A DNA stretch of 5,199 nucleotides from Deltaproteobacteria bacterium UBA4427 (lineage in GTDB: Bacteria; Myxococcota_A; UBA9160; UBA4427): contig DGPZ01000058.1 of assembly GCA_002390675.1 (NCBI GenBank), positions 1-5,199 on the forward strand, written 5' to 3'. The position numbers and the translations under genes were made by a program. The first letter of the stretch is position 1, and each line of letters opens with the position of its first letter. The notes beneath the pieces were generated by a model that saw nothing but the letters and a program-made list of their open reading frames with translations, was not told the origin of the DNA and ran no database searches. Shown piece after piece: positions 1-5,199 of the stretch.

Positions 1-326
1 GGAGGCGAGATGGTGGCGGCCCAGTCGCCGCGCGTGACGCGTGTAGGAGTTCCTCTGTCTGTCCCCTCCTGGGAGTTTGCACGTCAGGCAGTGCAATTTT
101 CCAACGGGTGGCTCCGCGATTGCGCTTTTAACGATTCTGGCGATGATTCGACGGTTGGACGTTGACCTCGTGAGGGCGACCGCATCGAGTCGGCCCTGCA
201 CCAGGTCTGTCGGCAGCTACGTTCGACCGCCTTCGAATGAGCGAAGGGGCGTCTGTTGGCGACTCGAAATAGATAACATTTTGTCGGCCCAAACTGAGCA
301 AGCGCGTCTGCGCGGATTCTCGCCCA
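1..326. other. Left-edge stretch without a recognisable gene
   Basis: No frame here gives a protein I recognise. The plus frame beginning at base 1 stays open to a TGA at 163-165 (54 codons) and could be the tail of a gene entering from the left, but no motif supports that. The open frames on both strands between 77 and 370 are rich in Arg and Ser and lack a convincing ribosome binding site, so they look like chance frames. No tRNA, long repeat or clear terminator was seen; a weak GCGC/GCGC hairpin lies just past the end of the minus-strand dioxygenase gene, without a T-tract. Confidence 0.4.
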
Positions 327-1157
327 TCACTCGAGCGAGATTCGGGGCTCGCGTGCTTCTCGGTTGACATAGGACTCGCGATAAGACCCGGGTGTCATAT
401 GCGCTGTGCCGATCCCGTGAAAGGTCTGGTATCCGAGCTGGTCGCGAAGCGCCTCAGGGAATTCTCGCACTTCTTCGATTGGAATCGTGCGGAACCAGTT
501 GGTGTAAGGCCGTACCCAGCCGGCGTGATAGGAGACCTGCATTCCCAGTCGCCAGTCATCGGACGGATTGTCTGCGGCGCCGTGAAAGAGTGCGTGGTCG
601 AAGACAAGTGCAGTCCCGGGTACTAGCTCAGGTTGGATTGTGGCTGCTAGGCGCGCATCGTTTTGGTCGAACAAGAGATCGAGTGGTTCGCGATGACTTC
701 CCGGGAGAAGTCGTGTGCCGCCGGTCGATTTGCTGAAGGGCGTCACGACCCACATGACCGTGCACCCGATCGGTTGTGCATGTGGCCTGGGCACCGGAAC
801 GAGGGCGTCGTCCGGGTGAAGTGGCTGGACAGTGCCGGAGCGAGGTTTGAGGTCGATCCCTGTGAACGTCGAAAGTAAAAAGTTCGGGCCTAGAATGCCT
901 TCGACGAGGGACGAGATGATCGGGTCGATCGGCACGTCCCAGAACATCCGGTCGAGCCTCAGGAGTCCCGCCGTTCGGAGGAACGAACTATCTTCTTCCT
1001 TCTCATTCGGCTGGAGCGGTTTCAGAGTTTCATGTTCGATTTCACGGATGCGTCTGGCGAACGCTTCGGCGCGTTGACTAGAAAAGACATTGGGGACGAT
1101 CGTGAATCCCTGATCACTGACTTCCGCGAGATGTCGTTCATGCTGCGTCGTGTCCAT
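327..1157 (-). CDS. Phytanoyl-CoA dioxygenase (PhyH) family Fe(II)/2-oxoglutarate oxygenase
   Basis: This predicted cytosolic, non-haem iron oxygenase would couple oxidative decarboxylation of 2-oxoglutarate to hydroxylation of an unknown organic substrate. Numbered from the upstream ATG at 1172, the iron ligands are visible as HPD (His119, Asp121) and a distal His197 in FDHALFHGAADN. Asn202 and Arg208 follow; in the family this Arg binds the 2-oxoglutarate carboxylate. The segment STGGTRLLPGSH (149-160) is typical of the PhyH double-stranded beta-helix. Length (276-281 residues) is normal and no break is seen, so it should be active. I prefer the ATG at 1157 because GGAGG lies 8 bases upstream of it, whereas the ATG at 1172 has no such site. 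It is transcribed alone, with more than 600 bases free upstream; a TTGACG at 1208-1213 (minus) could be a -35 element, but the -10 is poor. The substrate cannot be deduced: the family includes phytanoyl-CoA, ectoine and many secondary-metabolite hydroxylases. Confidence 0.93.
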   Translation of the reverse strand: MDTTQHERHLAEVSDQGFTIVPNVFSSQRAEAFARRIREIEHETLKPLQPNEKEEDSSFLRTAGLLRLDRMFWDVPIDPIISSLVEGILGPNFLLSTFTGIDLKPRSGTVQPLHPDDALVPVPRPHAQPIGCTVMWVVTPFSKSTGGTRLLPGSHREPLDLLFDQNDARLAATIQPELVPGTALVFDHALFHGAADNPSDDWRLGMQVSYHAGWVRPYTNWFRTIPIEEVREFPEALRDQLGYQTFHGIGTAHMTPGSYRESYVNREAREPRISLE

Positions 1158-1846
1158 CGATGCACCCTCCATGAAAATACGGCTACCTATTAGAAAGGCC
1201 GCACGTTCGTCAAGCGTAGCAAGGGGGCCTACGAGATTGCATCAGGGTCAGAGCCGCGGAGACAAACAAGAGCTCGTTGCACTGAGAGAACTCGGCCTCT
1301 AATCATCACACCGTCCGAGACTGTTGATCAATCGCGCTCGTCGACTGGGCCGTCAACAGCAAGCGCTCGGACACGCGAGCCCTGAGACAGCGCTGCTTCA
1401 AGCCCACCTGATTGCGGGCCGGAACGCGATCAGCGAGCAGACGTAGTCGTAGTACGTGACTTCGTCGCGCGTGACGTTCCGAGCGCACTAATCGCTAATC
1501 GCGAAAGGCTCGAATGGCGGGGCTTGGGGGGCTTGAGGGACGATATCGAGCGGTATTTGGCTCACGTCAAGTAGACCACCGACAGATGGGGAGCGCTTTC
1601 AATTTTGCTTTTCACCACGACCGATCTCTCCATTTCTAACAGCGGGTCCACCCTGCCCTTCCTAGGCGGCTCCTTGCGTTAGGCATCGCTCGTATGTCGG
1701 GTTTTCGGTCGGCCCTGCCGCAATTATTGGGGAGTAGAGGTTGGGTAGAGCGCACTCCACCGGTCATGCATGTGCGGGTGCTGCCGTTCTTGTTCCTGGA
1801 GTAGACGGCGAGTGATGTGGCCCTCAGAGTGACCAACTAGAAACGT
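1158..1846. other. Long gene-poor stretch with only possible protein relics
   Basis: About 690 bases between two minus-strand genes hold no intact gene that I can support. Short open frames exist, such as minus 1306-1488 and 1636-1836, but they have unlikely compositions and no good start signal. Two other minus frames look slightly protein-like: 1398-1487, containing RNVTRDEVTYYDYVCSLIAF, and 1724-1840, containing HITRRLLQEQERQHP. Both end at stops and lack starts, so at best they are decayed fragments. A tandem 7-base repeat (CTAATCG twice) lies near 1487-1500. The stretch should contain the promoter of the dioxygenase gene at its left end and the 3' end of the bestrophin transcript at its right end; no strong terminator hairpin was seen. 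Confidence 0.4.
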
Positions 1847-2683
1847 CTACGCCTTATGGTCACCGAGAATCTCGCGCACGTCTCGATCGATCGTTTCGCC
1901 AATCGCCGTCAACGGTAGGTCGTTTTGATCGGTGCCAAACGGCTCTTCGATTTCCGTCGCGAGCAACTCCAGTCCCATCGTCGCGAAGAACGAGAACATC
2001 GCTGCGATTACCGCGCCATATCCAAATTCTTTGACGAGAGCGAACGGTACCATCAACGCATAGAGCACCACGAACTGCTTTACGTAGGACGAGTAGCTAA
2101 ATGGAATAGGCGTCTTGCGGATGCGTTCACACTTGCCGAGTACGTCGTCAAGTGCCTGTAGCAACGGCTGCAGTGCTATGCGCGCGCCTTCGGCAAGGTT
2201 GTTGCCTTCGATATCGGCATGCACGTCACGATGCAGCGCAGAGAGTAGACGATTGGGTTCATGGATGCCGACGTAGTCGCGTGGTTGCCGCAGGTGCGTC
2301 TTTAAGAGCACTGGAAACGTTGCGAGATGTTCGGCGTAGATCGCCCGCCGCTCGGGTGCCGTTGCAGCAAGCTGTACATCAAGCTGGTGCGCGAGTCCCC
2401 GCGAAACATTGACCAATTCTCCCCAAATTTTACGCCCTTCCCACCACCGGTCGTAGGCGGTATTAGTGCGGAAGACGAGCAGCAGGCCGAGGATGATGCC
2501 GAGGATTGATAGAAACGCAGGCCCTAGAGGCACTGCCATCTTGAATACGTCGGTTTCGATCCAGACGACGAAGGCTGCCCAAAGGCCAGCGCCTATGATG
2601 TCAACGGTCAGCGTGCGGAATATCGGGCTGCGTTGGAAGTCGAATAAGATCTTCCACCACTGCTTCGGTTCGTAAGGAATCAT
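1847..2683 (-). CDS. Bestrophin / YneE family (UPF0187) membrane channel-like protein
   Basis: This is an inner-membrane protein of the bacterial bestrophin-like family; characterised members form pentameric ion channels, often cation-selective in bacteria. Ion selectivity cannot be read from this sequence. Numbered from the TTG at 2689, two hydrophobic segments lie at about 24-44 and 51-73, followed by the signature RTNTAYDRWWEGRKIWGEL (74-92). A soluble helical region spans about 95-200, with further hydrophobic stretches at about 205-220 and 223-243. The family hallmark EIEEPFGTDQNDLPL is at 246-260. About 280 residues is close to the family's usual length of about 300, and all landmarks are present. 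I choose the ATG at 2683 over the in-frame TTG at 2689; the upstream SD is weak (AGAGA). It is monocistronic here. A relic of a chitinase-like gene on the opposite strand begins within about 60 bases of its start, so little upstream regulatory sequence remains. Confidence 0.92.
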   Translation of the reverse strand: MIPYEPKQWWKILFDFQRSPIFRTLTVDIIGAGLWAAFVVWIETDVFKMAVPLGPAFLSILGIILGLLLVFRTNTAYDRWWEGRKIWGELVNVSRGLAHQLDVQLAATAPERRAIYAEHLATFPVLLKTHLRQPRDYVGIHEPNRLLSALHRDVHADIEGNNLAEGARIALQPLLQALDDVLGKCERIRKTPIPFSYSSYVKQFVVLYALMVPFALVKEFGYGAVIAAMFSFFATMGLELLATEIEEPFGTDQNDLPLTAIGETIDRDVREILGDHKA

Positions 2684-2738
2684 ATTCAATTCTCTAACAG
2701 ATTAAGTGTCGATGGTCATCCGAAGCGAGCTGCATGAA

Positions 2739-3029
2739 CCATCAAGCGGGTTGTTCCTGAGCTACGACGATCCTGCGTCCATTTTGTAAAAGAAAAAATA
2801 CGTGCAGGAGAATGGGCTTAGGGGCGTGATGATCTGGGAAATGTCGAGCGACCTGGACAACAAACACACAGTCGCCTCCGGCATGCAGAAAACCCTATAT
2901 TACGCGCATTGCCTCGACCTGCCGTTCCTCTTCTCCTCGAACGGTGACGGCTTCCAGTTCCATGACCGGACCGGCCTCAGGGACACGACTGAGTCTGCCT
3001 TGACGATGGATGCGTTTCCAACTCCTTAG
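2739..3029 (+). pseudogene. Chimeric relic: GH18 chitinase-like C-terminus joined to type I restriction HsdR fragment
   Basis: Two unrelated protein fragments share one reading frame. The first, from about 2739, reads SGLFLSYDDPASIL, then a TAA stop (2787-2789), then KKKYVQENGLRGVMIWEMSS. This matches the end of glycoside hydrolase family 18, where a YDDPxS segment is followed about ten residues later by a GLxGVMxWE strand. The stop falls exactly where a family residue is expected, so it is a nonsense change and not a frameshift. From about 2856 the frame becomes DNKHTVASGMQKTLYYAH, then PFLFSSNGDGFQFHDRTGL and LTMDAFPTP. This matches the HsdR nuclease domain just after its catalytic ExK motif, up to the linker before the helicase. 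The ExK itself, the helicase and the rest (hundreds of residues) are absent. A GTG at 2802 could open a 75-residue ORF, but the product would have neither function. Upstream it abuts the bestrophin gene; downstream it converges on a truncated P450. Confidence 0.72.
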
Positions 3030-3057
3030 GCACCACCGATATTAGGTGTTCTGACAA

Positions 3058-3495
3058 CTAAGCTCCGATGGGGATACTCGGTCCCTTCCTGGGCAGTTCA
3101 TGGGCGAGATCGTTCAGGTCTTCACCCTCGGCGAACTGGTTCTTGTGCGCGATGAAGGAAAGCGGCGGGTTCTCGAAAATCTCGGGTTTCTTGGAGATCC
3201 GCACGAGATCATCACGGCTGGTGATCGCCCAAAACGGCTCAAAGCCCGGAGCTTCGCACCATGCAACCGGACTTCGATTGCGTAGTTCCGAGAAGGTCGA
3301 ATAGGGGTAGCCATGCTGGGCGTAGTGCTTGGGATCGATGATCTCGACAGAAGCACTGGGCCGGTTGAAACGATCACCCTCAGTCGGTACCTCCTCTCTG
3401 CTTCTGCTACTCAATACTCTTTCGATGACTCGACCTGGATGCTTCGCGGAGGCAGCCGCCGCGCTGCCTGGTTGCGAGGCCACGCCCTTGCTCAC
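3058..3495 (-). pseudogene. Truncated cytochrome P450 (N-terminal part only)
   Basis: The frame encodes the beginning of a bacterial soluble cytochrome P450. The recognisable part, from about 3348 downwards, reads VEIIDPKHYAQHGYPYSTF, then LRNRSPVAWCEAPGFEPFWA, ITSRDDLVRISKKPEIFEN and PPLSFI. This is the usual N-terminal pattern of class I P450s (proline-rich start, helix A, beta-1 strands, helix B). After that the sequence loses resemblance and stops at 3058, giving about 145-165 residues instead of about 400. The I-helix, ExxR and the haem-ligand Cys loop are missing, so no catalysis is possible. The start is uncertain: the frame stays open into the neighbouring Coq4-like gene to an ATG at 3552, and a GTG at 3495 follows that gene's stop by 13 bases. 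A good SD (AGGAGGT, 3395-3389) sits in front of a GTG at 3377 in a different frame, which may mean a small indel near the original start. Some genome annotations would call this a short intact CDS. Confidence 0.72.
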
Positions 3496-3508
3496 ATGGG
3501 CCGCTGCA

Positions 3509-4453
3509 TCAGATTCCAAGCGCCTCGGCGAGCGCGGGGAACTCGGCGCCATTCAAAGCGGCTTCTTCGACCCGACCACGGAGATCGCTATCAGCCTGCA
3601 TCAACGCTCTCACCGGCACGCCAGCGGTGACCGCCGCTTTGATGCCCCGAACCGATTCGTAATCCACATTGGGCGCCAAGAATTTCCTGGTAAAGAAGCC
3701 CTCATCCGACCACTCTGCACTATTCATCGCGGGCTCTCGGAGTGGCGGCAGTCCCAGCGTGCGCCTTGCGTCGTCGAGCGGCTGTGGCAGTAGTTTCTCC
3801 CACGGAACAGACTCGAAGGGAAGGTGTTCGCGCGCGGCGATGCCTCGCGCCCAGGCTTCGCGGAGATAGCCGACCCAGCGCTCTCGGCCGACGCTTGGGC
3901 GCATCAGTCGCGGGGCGAGACCGAAGGGCGTCCAATACGCAACCCGCCAGGATATTCCCATGTTGTACGCGAGGGTGAAGTAGATATTGAGCCCCTCGCC
4001 CGGGAGGTCGGCGCCATAGCCACTCACCACATGCATCAGGTCATGGGTTTGAATCCAGCGTTCGAAGGCCCAGCGAAGCTGCGGATCCATCGGGACCGTG
4101 TCGATCCAACCATCTTTGTAGATCAAGCCCGAGAGCATGTAGCCAGGGATCGTCTCAGGGTGATCCATGAATTCGTAGTAGGCCCGGCCGAGGGATCCCT
4201 CGGGCATTGCGCCTAGGCTGGTCATGTCATTCAGTGCCGCACAGAGATCCGGGCGTTCCTCCAAGAGGCTCCGCCCGGAGGGGTTCTCGCTCATCGCGAG
4301 CCGCCGCGCGTGTAGGGCGGGCCCGCCCAGATGAACGGCGATCCGGAAACCCCTCGACGCCCCGCGCTCACTCACGGGACCCGACAGCCAGACGAGCCCA
4401 TCTCGCGCGGCCGCCAATAGGTTCCGTTTTGGATAGATCGGTATGGCTTGCAT
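3509..4453 (-). CDS. Coq4-like protein (ubiquinone biosynthesis COQ4 family)
   Basis: The protein carries the defining COQ4 metal site HDxxHx11E: His142, Asp143, His146 and Glu158 in HDLMHVVSGYGADLPGE, numbered from the ATG at 4468. Eukaryotic COQ4 belongs to the coenzyme Q assembly complex and has been linked to removal of the ring C1 carboxyl group. Bacterial homologues like this one are mostly uncharacterised, so a role in quinone or other prenyl-lipid chemistry is inference. A Trp/Tyr-rich stretch (LAYNMGISWRVAYWTPFG, 166-183) follows the metal site. The protein is about 314 residues, longer than typical COQ4 (about 230-270); the extra part is mostly a C-terminal extension from about 245. 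I choose the ATG at 4453 because GGGAGG lies 6 bases before it; that SD is inside the extra codons that would follow the ATG at 4468. No ubi genes are visible nearby. A truncated P450 follows on the same strand and may be its former operon partner. Confidence 0.87.
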   Translation of the reverse strand: MQAIPIYPKRNLLAAARDGLVWLSGPVSERGASRGFRIAVHLGGPALHARRLAMSENPSGRSLLEERPDLCAALNDMTSLGAMPEGSLGRAYYEFMDHPETIPGYMLSGLIYKDGWIDTVPMDPQLRWAFERWIQTHDLMHVVSGYGADLPGEGLNIYFTLAYNMGISWRVAYWTPFGLAPRLMRPSVGRERWVGYLREAWARGIAAREHLPFESVPWEKLLPQPLDDARRTLGLPPLREPAMNSAEWSDEGFFTRKFLAPNVDYESVRGIKAAVTAGVPVRALMQADSDLRGRVEEAALNGAEFPALAEALGI

Positions 4454-4646
4454 CGGGTCCCTCCCCATTTGCTGCGCTCTTTTAGCAGCCCGTTCGAAGC
4501 TGCCTTCTCACTCGTCTCACGGAACTCGAAGCGAGCGAAAGAACCTAAACCAGAAGTAGAGCGAGCGTGCGCATGAGCGTGTTTCGTTCCCAGGAGGTGG
4601 ATCGTTCCGCTAGGAAGGCACGACAAACGCCCTTCCCGGCTTCATT

Positions 4647-4811
4647 ATGAACGATTCACCGCGTCGGGTGGAGTTTTTTGACCGGGCGGACCAAGCTCGA
4701 GACACCACTAATGCCGTCGAATGTCTGGCGGCCAAGAAAAAACAATCGATCAAGCAAGCACGGGCCAAACCAGGGCACGGCTCCGCAAACAAGAAACGGC
4801 CACAGCCATAA
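4647..4811 (+). CDS. Possible small basic protein, 54 residues, unrecognised
   Basis: A plus-strand ATG at 4647 opens a 54-codon frame ending with TAA at 4809-4811. The product begins MNDSPRRVEFFDRADQARD and ends in a Lys/Arg-rich tail with AAKKKQSIKQARAK and NKKRPQP. That is a plausible composition for a small nucleic-acid-binding or ribosome-associated protein, but I recognise no family. Against it, there is no SD before the ATG, third-position G/C is only about 57% (no better than background, whereas the gene at 5070 shows about 76%), and the stop codon lies inside the loop of the tRNA-side terminator hairpin. It could be a relic or a chance frame. Confidence 0.25.
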   Translation: MNDSPRRVEFFDRADQARDTTNAVECLAAKKKQSIKQARAKPGHGSANKKRPQP

Positions 4812-4825
4812 GTGACTGTGACCGT
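4785..4825 (-). terminator. Rho-independent terminator downstream of the tRNA-Gly-like sequence
   Basis: A 13-base stem (4796-4808 with 4813-4825) encloses a 4-base loop. Read as minus-strand RNA it forms 11 Watson-Crick pairs and two G-U wobbles; read as plus-strand RNA the same two positions become C-A mismatches. The minus-strand transcript then continues with a T-rich run (TTCTTGTTT, 4795-4787). Polarity, T-run and position about 10 bases past the tRNA CCA end all fit termination of a minus-strand tRNA transcript. Confidence 0.75.
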
Positions 4826-4834
4826 TCATAAAGT

Positions 4835-4910
4835 TGGAGCGCGAGACCGGGTTCGAACCGGCGACCCTTAGCTTGGGAAGCTTCTGCCACAATCGCATAA
4901 CACCCTGCTC
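4835..4910 (-). tRNA. Degenerate tRNA-Gly(CCC)-like sequence with intact 3' half
   Basis: Read on the minus strand, the 3' half is canonical: anticodon loop TTCCCAA (anticodon CCC at 4877-4875), a T arm GCCGG-TTCGAAC-CCGGT, acceptor strand CTCGCGC, discriminator T as in bacterial tRNA-Gly, and encoded CCA (4837-4835). The 5' half is poor. Taking standard lengths, the acceptor strand would be GAGCAGG, with 5 of 7 pairs. The D stem GTTA/TGGC pairs only with two wobbles. The anticodon stem GAAGC/GCTAA has 3 of 5 pairs, and U8, A14, G18, G19 and A21 are all missing. The total still equals 73 bases plus CCA. It is probably a pseudo-tRNA, or the 3' part of a tRNA left as an integration attachment site; an unusual functional tRNA is less likely. 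A good terminator follows. Confidence 0.6.
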
Positions 4911-5027
4911 TGCATAATGAATTCCGGGATCCTGGCCCGGGCTTGCTTTGCATACAGCGTCTTCTTGGTGTTTGAAGGTACATATGGATTCGCTTCGTCC
5001 ACTCCGGGATAAGTTAGCGTATCTGTG

Positions 5028-5040
5028 ATCGAGACTCGAT
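5028..5040. promoter_or_regulatory. Operator-like inverted repeat upstream of the right-edge gene
   Basis: ATCGAG-A-CTCGAT is a perfect 6-base inverted repeat around a single central base, ending 29 bases before the ATG at 5070. The one-base centre rules out an RNA hairpin with the full stem, so a protein-binding half-site pair is the more natural reading. The position suits a promoter-proximal operator, but no clear -35/-10 pair accompanies it and a perfect 6-base dyad can arise by chance. Confidence 0.25.
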
Positions 5041-5069
5041 TTGGCTTTTGATTTCGGACGGAACAGAGA

Positions 5070-5199
5070 ATGAGCCGCGCCCTGGTCGAGGACCAGCTCT
5101 CGCTCGACGCTGCCGGTATCCCTCATCTGAACGAGGAGTCTGCCTTTGGCGCGACGATCCGGTGGGGATCAGGCGATTCCATGGACCTGAAGTTCGATC
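5070..5199 (+). CDS. 5' end of an unrecognised gene, running off the window
   Basis: An ATG at 5070 opens a frame that stays open to the window end (43 codons), starting MSRALVEDQLSLDAAGIPHL and continuing with ESAFGATIRWGSGDSMDLKF. About 76% of third codon positions are G or C, well above background, and an in-frame stop at 5049-5051 leaves 5070 as the first ATG. The SD is weak (GGA about 9 bases upstream). The N-terminus is not a signal peptide or membrane segment. The alternating pattern near the end suggests beta strands, but I recognise no family. It is divergent from the tRNA-like sequence and, if that is an attachment site, would lie inside the integrated element. Confidence 0.6.
   Translation, partial: MSRALVEDQLSLDAAGIPHLNEESAFGATIRWGSGDSMDLKFD

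Noticed and set aside
1398..1487. Minus frame reading RNVTRDEVTYYDYVCSLIAF between two stops, loosely like the C-terminal region of some type ISP restriction enzymes
   Set aside because: Only about 29 residues, no start, and the resemblance rests on a few aromatic and acidic positions.
3114..3377. An 87-residue minus ORF preceded by AGGAGGT
   Set aside because: Its translation is Arg/Ser/Pro-rich and it lies out of frame over recognisable P450 sequence; only the ribosome binding site is of interest and is discussed with the P450 relic.
3329..3793. A 154-residue plus-strand ORF opposite the P450 relic and the Coq4-like gene
   Set aside because: It is antisense to two recognisable coding frames, has no family resemblance, and arises from their codon bias.
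4878..4986. A cluster of six-base restriction palindromes (AAGCTT, GAATTC, GGATCC, CCCGGG, CATATG) resembling a cloning polylinker
   Set aside because: Order and spacing match no vector polylinker I know, AAGCTT belongs to the tRNA anticodon arm, and no vector backbone is seen. Chance is the simplest reading.
4656..5126. A 156-residue minus-strand ORF containing RVAGSNPVSRS
   Set aside because: That peptide is the well-known false translation of a tRNA T arm; the ORF runs through the tRNA-like sequence and its terminator.
1..5199. CRISPR arrays, insertion sequences, toxin-antitoxin pairs or retron-like structures
   Set aside because: No regularly spaced repeats, transposase motifs, terminal inverted repeats, reverse transcriptase motifs or small gene pairs were found by reading both strands.

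Overview
The window looks bacterial: compact intron-free genes, Shine-Dalgarno (SD) sequences ahead of several starts, moderately high G+C, and strong G/C third-position bias in the best genes. The families present (phytanoyl-CoA-type dioxygenase, bestrophin-like channel, Coq4-like protein, cytochrome P450) suit an aerobic proteobacterium or relative, but nothing fixes the taxon. Large non-coding gaps and several broken genes mark this as a decaying or rearranged accessory region rather than a tight operon.

Layout. 1-326: no recognisable gene. 327-1157 (-): an intact Fe(II)/2-oxoglutarate dioxygenase of the PhyH family. 1158-1846: about 690 bases without an intact gene, with at most tiny protein-like fragments. 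1847-2683 (-): an intact bestrophin/YneE-family membrane protein. 2739-3029 (+): a relic in which the end of a GH18 chitinase-like gene is fused in frame to a piece of a type I restriction HsdR subunit. 3058 to about 3495 (-): the N-terminal part of a cytochrome P450 that stops long before the haem-binding region. 3509-4453 (-): an intact Coq4-like protein with a perfect HDxxHx11E metal-binding motif. 4485-5069: a possible 54-residue ORF, a minus-strand hairpin terminator, and a tRNA-Gly(CCC)-like sequence whose 3' half is canonical and whose 5' half is degenerate. 5070 to the window end (+): the first 43 codons of an unrecognised gene with good coding bias.

Reading it together. The Coq4-like gene and the P450 relic lie on the same strand and may once have formed a transcription unit modifying a lipid or quinone-like molecule, now broken. 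The P450 end and the GH18/HsdR chimera converge within 28 bases, so at least three truncated genes meet in about 600 bases; this is the clearest sign of deletion and illegitimate recombination. The tRNA-Gly-like sequence, good from the anticodon loop to CCA but poor before it, looks like the chromosome-side end (attR type) of an element integrated in a tRNA gene. If so, the element lies to the right and continues past the window, with an intact tRNA-Gly(CCC) at its far end. I found no complete novel defence or metabolic system; the unusual content is the gene wreckage and the tRNA scar.
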